DNA of 5,302 nt, from positions 1-5,302 of the forward strand of contig PWFZ01000432.1 in NCBI GenBank assembly GCA_003555185.1, given 5' to 3'. The stretch comes from Balneolaceae bacterium. GTDB taxonomy: Bacteria; Bacteroidota; Rhodothermia; Balneolales; Balneolaceae. The notes below the pieces were generated by a model, which worked only from the letters and a program-made list of their open reading frames with translations, did not search any database and was not told the DNA's origin. A program made the position numbers and the translations under genes. Shown here in pieces: positions 1 through 5,302 of this stretch. Position 1 is the stretch's first letter. Each line of letters opens with the position of its first letter.

Positions 1-52
1 GAGGGGAGACGGTAAAGCCGGATGTTCCCGGCATTACCTGAGGGGTGTCCCG
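1..52 (+). repeat. Modular intergenic repeat, left copy (variable hairpin in a conserved frame)
   Basis: The unit reads as a 9-mer GAGGGGAGA (1-9), one base, an imperfect hairpin (arms 11-21 and 28-38, one A-A mismatch, six-base loop) and a 14-mer TGAGGGGTGTCCCG (39-52). The same order of parts occurs in reverse orientation at 205-253, with both flanking words identical but a hairpin of unrelated sequence. This is seen directly by comparing the two copies. It has no open reading frame of note. The window starts on the first base of the 9-mer, so the unit may extend further left. Its function is unknown; it could be a non-autonomous mobile or REP-like element. Confidence 0.7.
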
Positions 53-218
53 TAAACCATTCAAATTTATAGGATTTTTTATTGAGAGCACACTTAACAG
101 GGCTATCCAATCCGATTTCTCACACCCCTGGAAGATCTGACTCATAAACTTTTGCAGTTCTACAAGTAAACGATTTGTGTAACGGAAATTTCAAAAGTGC
201 TTTCCGGGACACCCCTCA
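39..218. mobile_element. Possible small MITE-like segment bounded by 14-bp inverted repeats
   Basis: Bases 39-52 and 205-218 are perfect 14-bp inverted repeats, with weaker similarity continuing inward (AAA at 54-56 against TTT at 201-203). The 152 bp between them contain no plausible gene. The right half has a TTTGTGTAAC word (174-183) near the end, which recalls the ends of IS256-family elements, so a transposase-free derivative of such an element is one reading. No target-site duplication is visible at either edge. The same 14-mers are also the inner ends of the two modular repeats, so the segment may simply be spacer between two inverted repeat units. Confidence 0.3.
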
Positions 219-253
219 AGCGAACATCTGAACGATGTTCGCTATCTCCCCTC
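205..253 (-). repeat. Modular intergenic repeat, right copy (inverted)
   Basis: Read on the minus strand this is GAGGGGAGA (253-245), one base, a perfect 10-bp stem with a five-base loop (arms 219-228 and 234-243), then TGAGGGGTGTCCCG (218-205). Both outer words match the left copy at 1-52 base for base. The hairpin stem does not match, although both hairpin regions contain the word GATGTTC. A conserved frame around a sequence-variable but still self-complementary core suggests that the fold matters more than the sequence. Confidence 0.7.
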
Positions 254-262
254 GAGGGGAGA
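245..262. repeat. 18-bp perfect palindrome
   Basis: The bases TCTCCCCTC/GAGGGGAGA form a perfect palindrome centred between 253 and 254. Its left half is the outer 9-mer of the right repeat unit. Its right half plus the next base (254-263) repeats the first ten bases of the window. It may be the junction between two head-to-head units, the second being degenerate or truncated. Confidence 0.7.
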
Positions 263-284
263 CCTGTTCAAATTCTCAGATCGC

Positions 285-302
285 TTTACTTTTACTTTTA
301 CT
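285..302. repeat. Hexanucleotide microsatellite, three TTTACT units
   Basis: Three perfect consecutive TTTACT units lie between the palindromic repeats and the trxB terminator. The array is short and non-coding. Confidence 0.7.
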
Positions 303-332
303 TGTATCCCCCGCCTTTTTCAAGGTTCGGAG

Positions 333-354
333 ATGCCGTGTCGGAGCACGGCAT
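333..354. repeat. REP-like hairpin
   Basis: ATGCCGTG (333-340) and CACGGCAT (347-354) form a perfect 8-bp stem with a six-base loop. No U-run follows on either strand, so it does not look like a terminator. Short GC-rich palindromes of this type often recur between genes in bacterial genomes; whether this one is multicopy cannot be seen from one window. Confidence 0.55.
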
Positions 355-361
355 GACAAAC

Positions 362-394
362 AAAAAAATCCGCAACGTTTAGCACATTGCGGAT
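362..394 (-). terminator. Rho-independent terminator of trxB
   Basis: On the minus strand, ATCCGCAA (394-387) pairs perfectly with TTGCGGAT (375-368) around an 11-base loop, and is followed at once by seven T residues (367-362 plus the T that ends the stem). It begins about 25 bp beyond the trxB stop codon, the expected place and orientation. It should end a single-gene trxB transcript. Confidence 0.85.
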
Positions 395-419
395 CTGAAT
401 AACTTTACTAAATGGCTTC

Positions 420-1403
420 TTACTTCCAGTGCGACTGGGCAATTGCTTCTTTGCTTTCATCTTCACTATCAGCCAGAAAACGCTCAGCGTCGAGTGCTGC
501 ACGGCAACCGGTTCCGGCAGCAGTAACAGCCTGACGATAAATCGGATCCATAGCATCTCCACTGGCAAAAATTCCGGGCAGATCTGTTTCGGTGGATTGA
601 TCTTTAGTTTGGATATAGCCTACATCATCCATCGTAAGTACGCCTTTAAACAAATCGGTATTTGGCTTGTGACCAATGGCGATAAATACGCCTGTAACAT
701 CTTCAAGAACGGACTCTTCGCCGGTCTGGATATTTTTTACTTTCACACCCTGAACAACTTTATCGCCCATTACCTCCAGGAGTTCAGAATTCCACAAGAA
801 TTCAATTTTCTCATTTTTAAAGGCACGCTTCTGCATCGCTTTGGATGCACGAAGTTCATCCCGTCGGTGAATAACCGTTACTTTCTTCGCAAATTTGGTC
901 AAAAATGTAGCTTCTTCCATTGCAGTATCACCCCCTCCAACAATCACTACATGCTCGTTTCGAAAAAATGCTCCATCGCAGGTAGCGCAGGCACTTACTC
1001 CTTTTCCGCGCATTTTTTGCTCACTTTCAAGTCCGAGCCATTTGGCTGAGGCTCCCGTTAAGATAATAATAGACTTGGCAAAAACGGTAGTCTCTTCATC
1101 CACGGTGATTTTATAAGGACGATTTTCAAAATCAATATTCGTTACATAACCATATCTGCAATCGGCACCAAACCGTGTGGCTTGTTCTCGGAAATCCTGC
1201 ATCATTTGGGGTCCCATCACTCCGTCGGGATAACCGGGAAAATTATCTACATCTGTGGTTTGCATGAGCTGGCCGCCGGGTTCCGGGCCTTCAAAAACAA
1301 TTAAATCTAAATCGGCGCGTGCGGCATATAGAGCGGCGGTAAGTCCTGCGGGACCACTGCCCACAATTACCACGTCAAATGTCTTTTTTTCTATGTCTTC
1401 CAT
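420..1403 (-). CDS. trxB: Thioredoxin reductase (NADPH), TrxB
   Basis: This 327-residue cytosolic FAD enzyme uses NADPH to reduce the disulfide of thioredoxin. All landmarks of the low-molecular-weight bacterial family are present and in order. These are the FAD-binding GSGPAG loop at residues 15-20, GGQL at 43-46, the redox-active CATC pair (C139 and C142) inside the NADPH domain, and the second Rossmann loop GGGDTA at 156-161. Next come HRRDELRAS at 179-187, whose arginines bind the 2'-phosphate of NADPH, and the C-terminal FAD motif GDAMDPIYRQA at 282-292 followed by TAAGTG. The protein is slightly longer than the usual 310-320 residues because of an acidic tail after ERFL (residue 310), ending SHWK. 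The ATG at 1403-1401 fits the family N-terminus, but no good Shine-Dalgarno sequence precedes it. It is transcribed alone, divergently from the transhydrogenase operon. Related ferredoxin/flavodoxin NADP reductases lack the CATC pair, so the assignment is firm. Confidence 0.97.
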   Translation of the reverse strand: MEDIEKKTFDVVIVGSGPAGLTAALYAARADLDLIVFEGPEPGGQLMQTTDVDNFPGYPDGVMGPQMMQDFREQATRFGADCRYGYVTNIDFENRPYKITVDEETTVFAKSIIILTGASAKWLGLESEQKMRGKGVSACATCDGAFFRNEHVVIVGGGDTAMEEATFLTKFAKKVTVIHRRDELRASKAMQKRAFKNEKIEFLWNSELLEVMGDKVVQGVKVKNIQTGEESVLEDVTGVFIAIGHKPNTDLFKGVLTMDDVGYIQTKDQSTETDLPGIFASGDAMDPIYRQAVTAAGTGCRAALDAERFLADSEDESKEAIAQSHWK

Positions 1404-1436
1404 CAGGGATATTTACTTTGGTTTTATTTTTCTAAT

Positions 1437-1444
1437 CAAAGGTA
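1437..1444 (-). promoter_or_regulatory. Possible trxB -7 promoter element
   Basis: Read on the minus strand this is TACCTTTG, an exact match to the Bacteroidota-type TAnnTTTG -7 word, about 33 bp upstream of the trxB start. A second match, TAAATTTG, lies just upstream (1453-1446). Neither has a convincing TTTG word about 19 bp further upstream, and the spacer is AT-rich, so chance matches are possible. Confidence 0.3.
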
Positions 1445-1553
1445 ACAAATTTAAATCGATCTTTTGGTCACACTTCTCTATCGGGTTGATAGCTTTTCTA
1501 TAACTTTATTTTGTTTTTTTACAATTGGAAACGCTTCTATTAAAAAGTTTGTC

Positions 1554-1583
1554 TTGTAAACTAAGGTAAAAACGCTAAGTTTA
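1554..1583 (+). promoter_or_regulatory. Possible promoter of the pnt operon
   Basis: TTG at 1554-1556, exactly 19 bases of spacer, then TAAGTTTA at 1576-1583 resembles the Bacteroidota primary sigma consensus TTTG-N19-TAnnTTTG, with one mismatch in each box. It would start transcription roughly 20-25 bases before the pntAA start codon. No E. coli-type -35/-10 pair of comparable quality was found here. The call rests on motif match and position only. Confidence 0.4.
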
Positions 1584-1599
1584 GTCAAATTATGATGAT

Positions 1600-1613
1600 G
1601 GAGGTGCAATTTG
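1600..1613 (+). promoter_or_regulatory. Shine-Dalgarno and TTG start codon of pntAA
   Basis: GGAGG at 1600-1604 lies six bases before TTG at 1611. An in-frame TGA at 1596-1598 closes the frame just upstream, and the ATG triplets at 1592-1600 are in another frame. The first in-frame ATG is codon 18, which would remove the conserved N-terminal strand. TTG is therefore the only start that gives a normal protein. Confidence 0.85.
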
Positions 1614-2741
1614 ATTATTGGAATCTGTAAAGAAACAGAAAAAAATGAAAAACGTGTAGCGATGACTCCCGAGGGAGTTAAAAAACTCATAAAGATGGGG
1701 TACGATCTACATGTCGAAAAAAATGCGGGTGCAGCTTCAAGTTATCCGGATAGTGTTTATCAGGAAGCCGGAGCAAATATTATTGAATCCCGTGATTCCA
1801 TTCTTAAACAATGCGACATTCTGCTTGCCGTACAGGCGCCGGATGAAGACACCGTAAATAAGCTAAAAGAGGGCGCTGTACTGATTGGGTTTTTATGGCC
1901 GCTTCAGAACAAGGCCTATGTTGACCTGCTCATCAAAAAGAATATCACCGGAATGGCAATGGATACGATTCCCAGAATCAGCCGGGCGCAATCGATGGAC
2001 GCCCTCTCTTCCATGAGCAATATAGCCGGATATAAGTCCGCACTGTTAGGCGCTAACCAGCTGGATCGCTATCTCCCAATGATGATGACAGCCGCAGGAA
2101 CCATCCCTCCTGCTAAAGTATTGGTACTGGGCGCCGGTGTAGCAGGGCTGCAGGCTATTGCCACCGCAAAACGACTCGGAGCCGTTGTTGAAGCCTTCGA
2201 TATCCGTCCGGCTGTAAAGGAGCAGGTGGAAAGTTTAGGTGCAAAATTCGTGGAAGTCCCCATGGATGAGGAGAAAGAAACTGAAACCAAAAGCGGATAT
2301 GCGAAGGAGCAAAACGAGCGCGAAAAAGAGAAGCAAAAAGAAGTAACGCACCTTCACGCTAAGAAATCTGATATTGTGATCACAACCGCACTGATCCCCG
2401 GCCGGCCTGCGCCTAAACTCATCACCCGGGAAATGGTTGAAGATATGAGTCCCGGATCTGTAGTGGTAGACATTGCCGCTGAACAAGGTGGGAACTGCGA
2501 GTTAACGAAGCCCGGCGAAACGTTTTATCATAATGGCGTTGCTATTATGGGCCCGCTGAATCTGCCGAGTACGCTGGCTAATCACGCCAGCAAACTTTAT
2601 TCCAAGAATATGCTATCGCTACTGGATTTACTTAACGAAGACGGTAAGCCCAACTTTAATTTTGATGATGAAATTATCATCAATGCAACCGTTACCCATA
2701 ACGGCGAACTCATTTCACCTTTCGTAAAGGAAAACAGCTAA
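1611..2741 (+). CDS. pntAA: NAD(P) transhydrogenase subunit alpha part 1 (domain I, NAD(H)-binding), PntAA
   Basis: This 376-residue soluble subunit binds NADH and passes hydride to NADP+ held by PntB. It belongs to the alanine dehydrogenase/transhydrogenase fold. The N-terminus MIIGICKE matches the family pattern M-x-I-G-x-P-K-E except that Cys replaces Pro at residue 6. The signature RISRAQSMDALSS (122-134) carries the Arg, Gln, Asp and Ser (R122, Q127, D130, S133) that line the hydride-transfer site. The NAD Rossmann loop is GAGVAG (174-179), with D197 as the likely adenosine-ribose ligand. A charged E/K-rich stretch (about 220-246) contains Y230, matching the mobile-loop tyrosine of the Rhodospirillum rubrum subunit, and ITTALIPGRPAP follows at 257-268. 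Length fits the split form, about 380 residues, with no membrane helices, unlike the fused E. coli PntA. It is the first gene of a three-gene operon; pntAB follows after 45 bp. Confidence 0.96.
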   Translation: MIIGICKETEKNEKRVAMTPEGVKKLIKMGYDLHVEKNAGAASSYPDSVYQEAGANIIESRDSILKQCDILLAVQAPDEDTVNKLKEGAVLIGFLWPLQNKAYVDLLIKKNITGMAMDTIPRISRAQSMDALSSMSNIAGYKSALLGANQLDRYLPMMMTAAGTIPPAKVLVLGAGVAGLQAIATAKRLGAVVEAFDIRPAVKEQVESLGAKFVEVPMDEEKETETKSGYAKEQNEREKEKQKEVTHLHAKKSDIVITTALIPGRPAPKLITREMVEDMSPGSVVVDIAAEQGGNCELTKPGETFYHNGVAIMGPLNLPSTLANHASKLYSKNMLSLLDLLNEDGKPNFNFDDEIIINATVTHNGELISPFVKENS

Positions 2742-2747
2742 AAATTT

Positions 2748-2772
2748 ATACTCAATACCCGATACTCAATAC
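2748..2772 (+). repeat. Short direct repeat between pntAA and pntAB
   Basis: ATACTCAATAC occurs twice (2748-2758 and 2762-2772) with a 14-bp period, filling most of the 45-bp gap. No Shine-Dalgarno sequence lies before the pntAB ATG. The repeat may be slippage-prone filler or remain from a larger intergenic repeat; a regulatory role is not shown. Confidence 0.6.
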
Positions 2773-2786
2773 TTACTACTGATTCT

Positions 2787-3077
2787 ATGGAAGACCTGAT
2801 TTTTAACCTTTTTATTTTTGTACTCGCATCCTTTGTGGGCTTCGAGCTGATCTCTAAAGTTCCGCCCACGCTGCACACTCCTTTGATGTCAGGCGCCAAC
2901 GCAATTTCGGGGATCACACTCATTGGCGCACTTATCATTGCCGGCGGATCTGACTCCGTTTATGCACAATGGATTGGTTTTGCCGCCATTATCTTTGCCA
3001 CAATCAACGTGGTAGGCGGATTTATGGTGACCGATCGTATGCTGGAGATGTTCAAAAAGAAGGAGGGTGACAAATGA
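2787..3077 (+). CDS. pntAB: NAD(P) transhydrogenase subunit alpha part 2 (membrane domain II), PntAB
   Basis: This 96-residue inner-membrane protein supplies part of the proton channel of the transhydrogenase. Three hydrophobic segments are evident, at about residues 4-22, 33-53 and 60-82. The family hallmark LHTPLMSGANAISG spans residues 29-42, and the conserved C-terminal VTDRMLEMFK spans 81-90 before a short basic/acidic tail. Length is typical of the separate alpha-2 subunit found in organisms with three pnt genes. At the position where I recall Thermus thermophilus and Mycobacterium having a channel histidine (N-x-I-H-G), this protein has Ser41; its only histidine is the conserved H30. 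The stop codon overlaps the pntB start by four bases (ATGA), which indicates translational coupling. The start has no clear Shine-Dalgarno sequence, but the N-terminus MEDLIFNLFIFVLASFVGFE aligns well with the family. Confidence 0.95.
   Translation: MEDLIFNLFIFVLASFVGFELISKVPPTLHTPLMSGANAISGITLIGALIIAGGSDSVYAQWIGFAAIIFATINVVGGFMVTDRMLEMFKKKEGDK
3060..3067 (+). promoter_or_regulatory. Strong Shine-Dalgarno for pntB inside pntAB
   Basis: AAGGAGGG lies six bases before the pntB ATG (3074), within the last codons of pntAB. With the ATGA overlap it supports coupled translation and fixes the pntB start. Confidence 0.8.
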
Positions 3078-4492
3078 GCCAGTTCTTACCGGAAGCTATT
3101 CAGTCCATTTTACCCAACCTCATACAAATTGTCTATTTAATCGCCACCGGGTTTTTCATCGTTGGAATCAAACGTCTTGGCTCCCCTGCAACAGCACGAT
3201 CAGGAAATCAGCTTGCCTCCTTCGGTATGTTAATGGGTGTCGCTATTACTCTGTTTGATCAGGAAATTATCAGCTTTGAATTTATTGTTGCCGGCGTCAT
3301 TATCGGGGGATTAATTGGGGTGATTGCTGCCAAAAAAGTACAAATGACGGCTATGCCCGAAATGGTTGCAATCTTTAATGGATTTGGAGGCGGCGCTTCT
3401 GCACTGGTTGCATGGGGGGAATTCGCCCGGGTTGAACCGGCACTTATTCCTACAGATGGACTCATCACAACCGGACTCAGTATTTTAATCGGATCGATCA
3501 CATTTACCGGAAGTTTTATCGCGTTCGGTAAGCTAAAAGGATTTATTGGAGGAGGACGCATTGCACTTCCCGGTCAAAATATCATCAACCTTGTGCTTAC
3601 ATTTATAGCATTTGGTCTGGTAGGATGGTTCGCATTCGACCCCGAATATCAGGTCGTATTCTGGAGCCTATTTGGTCTAGCACTGCTTATCGGGGTGTTT
3701 ACAGTTCTTCCCATTGGCGGCGCCGATATGCCGGTGGTTATTTCTCTGCTTAACTCCTACTCAGGAATTGCGGCATCTATGGCGGGATTTGTTTTGGGGA
3801 ACAATCTGCTCATTATCAGTGGAGCACTTGTTGGAGCTGCCGGTTTAATTCTGACCAACGTAATGTGTAAGGCGATGAACCGTAGCTTGCTAAATGTTCT
3901 CTTTAGCTCTTTTGGTGGCGGCGATGATACCACCGGAACCGATACAGACACCGATAAGTCCGTACAAAAAACCTTTGCTGATGATGTAGCCATTCAGTGT
4001 TCTTACGCGTCCAGAGTAGTAATAGTACCGGGTTATGGACTTGCTGTTGCACAAGCACAACACATTTTAAAAGAAGTGGGCGATTTACTGGAAGAAAAAG
4101 GAGTAGAAATCAGTTATGGAATTCATCCCGTTGCAGGACGTATGCCTGGACACATGAATGTTCTTCTGGCAGAAGCAGATGTACCTTATGATCAGCTTTA
4201 TGATATGGACCAAATCAACCCGCAGTTTAAATCTACGGATGTGGTACTCATTATTGGTGCGAATGACGTGGTAAACCCGGCGGCAAAAACCAGTCAGGGT
4301 AGCCCTATTTACGGCATGCCGATTTTGAATGTTGATGAAGCCAAACGAACCATTGTTTTTAAGAGAAGTTTAAGCCCCGGATATGCCGGTATTGATAACG
4401 ACCTTTTCTATTCTGATAAAAATCAGATGTTCTTTGGGGATGCAAAAAAATCACTTCAGGAACTGTCGAGAGCAATTCAGGAATTGGATTAA
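3074..4492 (+). CDS. pntB: NAD(P) transhydrogenase subunit beta (membrane domain II plus NADP(H)-binding domain III), PntB
   Basis: This 472-residue subunit couples inward proton flow to NADPH formation. Residues 1 to about 265 are membrane domain with roughly nine hydrophobic segments, including IGGADMP (214-220, D218) and LNSYSG (225-230), both family-invariant. An Asp/Thr-rich linker (about 281-295) leads to domain III. This contains PGYGLAVAQAQ (319-329), HPVAGRMPGHMNVLLAEA (351-368), IGANDVVNPAA (394-404), and KRS (430-432) with GYAG (436-439), the residues that hold NADP(H). Length is close to the E. coli protein (about 460). In the segment MPEMVAIFNGF (94-104), Asn102 replaces the well-studied proton-channel His91 of E. 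coli, and no histidine occurs anywhere in the membrane part. The gene overlaps pntAB by four bases and is followed by a terminator five bases after the stop codon. Confidence 0.97.
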   Translation: MSQFLPEAIQSILPNLIQIVYLIATGFFIVGIKRLGSPATARSGNQLASFGMLMGVAITLFDQEIISFEFIVAGVIIGGLIGVIAAKKVQMTAMPEMVAIFNGFGGGASALVAWGEFARVEPALIPTDGLITTGLSILIGSITFTGSFIAFGKLKGFIGGGRIALPGQNIINLVLTFIAFGLVGWFAFDPEYQVVFWSLFGLALLIGVFTVLPIGGADMPVVISLLNSYSGIAASMAGFVLGNNLLIISGALVGAAGLILTNVMCKAMNRSLLNVLFSSFGGGDDTTGTDTDTDKSVQKTFADDVAIQCSYASRVVIVPGYGLAVAQAQHILKEVGDLLEEKGVEISYGIHPVAGRMPGHMNVLLAEADVPYDQLYDMDQINPQFKSTDVVLIIGANDVVNPAAKTSQGSPIYGMPILNVDEAKRTIVFKRSLSPGYAGIDNDLFYSDKNQMFFGDAKKSLQELSRAIQELD

Positions 4493-4496
4493 AAAC

Positions 4497-4538
4497 AGAC
4501 CCGTCCGGTTTTTTAAAACCGAACGGGTCTATTTCTTT
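4497..4538 (+). terminator. Rho-independent terminator of the pnt operon
   Basis: Arms 4497-4511 and 4516-4530 pair with one C-A mismatch, giving a 15-position stem with a four-base loop, followed by a U-rich tract (ATTTCTTT). It starts five bases after the pntB stop. A run of A residues before the stem means it could also work on the minus strand, though no minus-strand gene is seen to need it. Confidence 0.9.
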
Positions 4539-4851
4539 AGCAAAAGATAGCGCAAGAATCCTCTTGTGCCCCCTGCCTTGCAAATGGTACTCTCTGCCAT
4601 TGTCATATAAAGCAACAAGGTGTTCTTTGCCATATCAACCAAAAGGTGTCTAACAGCCTCAGGAAAACATGGTGGGTGATACTTCTACTTACCCCGCATT
4701 CCGTGCTCACCTCGTTCCACCAGCAGAGAGTGCCGGGAGGCAATCTGTGGTATTTCTTTGAGTGGACTAATTCTTTAAAAGTACAACAGGAAAGAAGTAT
4801 TGGGGAAACAGAAGAACGTTAAAGTGGTACTTTGAGTAATAAAATGCCCTT
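4539..4851. other. Intergenic stretch with no supported gene
   Basis: No reading frame on either strand here has a credible start, length or recognisable protein. The only structure noted is a long-range inverted repeat: GGTACTCTCTGC at 4586-4597 against GCAGAGAGTGCC at 4723-4734, 12 bp with one position that would be a G-U pair in RNA, separated by 125 bases. This could be remains of a mobile element end or a chance match. No tRNA or known RNA was recognised. Confidence 0.5.
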
Positions 4852-5070
4852 GCAGATTCGTTTATCCAGGCCTGAATCTGCCATTCAATCCAGTGCCTTT
4901 AGGCACGACCGATGTTGTAACGTCGGGTTTTAACCCACGGATTAGATCGAGCCAAACACAAATGCCCCGAGGCTATAAATTTGTTGAAGCTTTTAAGCAA
5001 ATACGAGGGGTTTATCTTTGAATTTATTCATGGAAGGCATGCGTTGAATGGGGTATGTCGATTTACCCAT
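4852..5070. repeat. Cluster of intergenic hairpins, possible structured repeat element
   Basis: Several stem-loops follow closely. GCAGATTC/GAATCTGC pairs 4852-4859 with 4874-4881. GTGCC/GGCAC pairs 4893-4897 with 4902-4906. CCGATGTT/AACGTCGG pairs 4909-4916 with 4919-4926, with one T-G wobble on the plus strand. The palindrome GGGTTTTAACCC spans 4925-4936 and overlaps the previous stem, so the two may be alternatives. Further on are GCTTTTAAGC (4989-4998) and a bulged stem at 5048-5070. No coding potential is seen. The look is that of a multicopy structured intergenic repeat of the kind common in Bacteroidota and relatives, but copy number cannot be judged here. Confidence 0.45.
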
Positions 5071-5138
5071 CGGAATTGGATGCAAAACCATTGTGAATGA
5101 CTGTGCCGATGGCTGTTCAATTGTGCTCTTCTTTCCCC

Positions 5139-5155
5139 GCGAAGCACTGCTTCGC
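5139..5155. repeat. GCGAAGC-type hairpin
   Basis: GCGAAGC (5139-5145) and GCTTCGC (5149-5155) form a perfect 7-bp stem with a three-base loop. Its right arm overlaps the start of the 82-bp tandem repeat, and the second repeat copy keeps only part of that arm and none of the left arm. Confidence 0.6.
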
Positions 5156-5302
5156 AATAACAACGCTCGGATTTATTAATAAGTGAATACCCTTCAAATG
5201 CTGAATCCATTAACCATAGCAGAGGTAACACCTTCGCAATAACAACGCTCGGATTTATTAATAAGTGAATACCCTTCAAATGCTGAATCCATTAACCATA
5301 GC
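5150..5302 (+). repeat. Tandem direct repeat, 82-bp period, running off the window edge
   Basis: Bases 5150-5220 and 5232-5302 are identical over 71 bp, separated by 11 bp (AGAGGTAACAC), giving an 82-bp period. The second copy ends exactly on the last base of the window, so the array may continue. No gene is supported: 82 is not a multiple of three, so the minus-strand frame here (5028-5279) reads the two copies in different frames, as expected of non-coding sequence. Confidence 0.9.

Noticed and set aside
1..262. Integron attC site or CRISPR repeats as an explanation for the left-end units
   Set aside because: The attC core words (GTTRRRY/RYYYAAC) are not at the unit ends, and two inverted units without regular spacers do not make a CRISPR array.
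197..382. A 61-codon plus-strand frame in the left repeat region
   Set aside because: It is built from palindromes and the TTTACT microsatellite (giving an FYFYFYLY-like stretch) and runs into the trxB terminator.
429..1049. A 206-codon plus-strand open frame opposite trxB
   Set aside because: It is fully antisense to a well-conserved gene, shows no recognisable protein features and has a composition expected of a shadow frame.
1478..1690. A 70-codon minus-strand frame across the divergent spacer
   Set aside because: It overlaps the conserved start of pntAA in antisense and crosses the AT-rich promoter region; no family resemblance.
1611..2741. Alanine dehydrogenase as the identity of the first operon gene
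   Set aside because: The RISRAQSMDALSS signature, the mobile-loop region and the adjacent pntAB and pntB genes identify it as transhydrogenase domain I.
5028..5279. An 83-codon minus-strand frame over the right-end repeats
   Set aside because: The 82-bp repeat is read in two different frames within it, so there is no sign of selection on a protein.
5150..5302. CRISPR array at the right end
   Set aside because: The identical part is 71 bp and the spacing 11 bp, the reverse of CRISPR proportions, and no cas gene is present.

Overview
The window looks like bacterial chromosomal DNA, probably from the Bacteroidota/Balneolota/Rhodothermota side of the tree. The reasons are Bacteroidota-type -7 promoter words (TAnnTTTG-like), weak Shine-Dalgarno sequences at some starts, protein sequences that read like that group, and intergenic spaces full of palindromic repeats. 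The taxonomic call is an inference from memory, not a search. Both ends of the window lie inside repeats, which suggests a contig broken at repeats on each side.

Layout. Bases 1-360 carry no gene. They hold two copies, in opposite orientation, of a modular repeat: a conserved 9-mer, one base, a hairpin of variable sequence, then a conserved 14-mer. Other hairpins follow. Bases 362-394 are the terminator of a thioredoxin reductase gene, trxB, on the minus strand (420-1403). A 207-bp divergent spacer separates trxB from a three-gene plus-strand operon for proton-translocating NAD(P) transhydrogenase: pntAA (1611-2741, TTG start), pntAB (2787-3077) and pntB (3074-4492), closed by a strong terminator (4497-4538). 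Bases 4539-5302 have no convincing gene. They contain a cluster of hairpins (about 4852-5070), another hairpin at 5139-5155, and an 82-bp tandem repeat running off the right edge.

How the genes fit together. The transhydrogenase uses the proton-motive force to move hydride from NADH to NADP+, making NADPH. Thioredoxin reductase spends NADPH to reduce thioredoxin. The divergent pair therefore joins an NADPH source to an NADPH consumer, although shared regulation is only an inference.

The genes belong to well-known families. The points most worth a second look are (a) a transhydrogenase membrane domain that lacks histidine at both sites where I remember a proton-channel histidine in other species, (b) the conserved-frame/variable-hairpin repeat pair at the left end, and (c) the 71-bp perfect repeat at the right edge, which looks like an assembly cycle over a tandem array. 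I do not see a clearly new multi-gene system.
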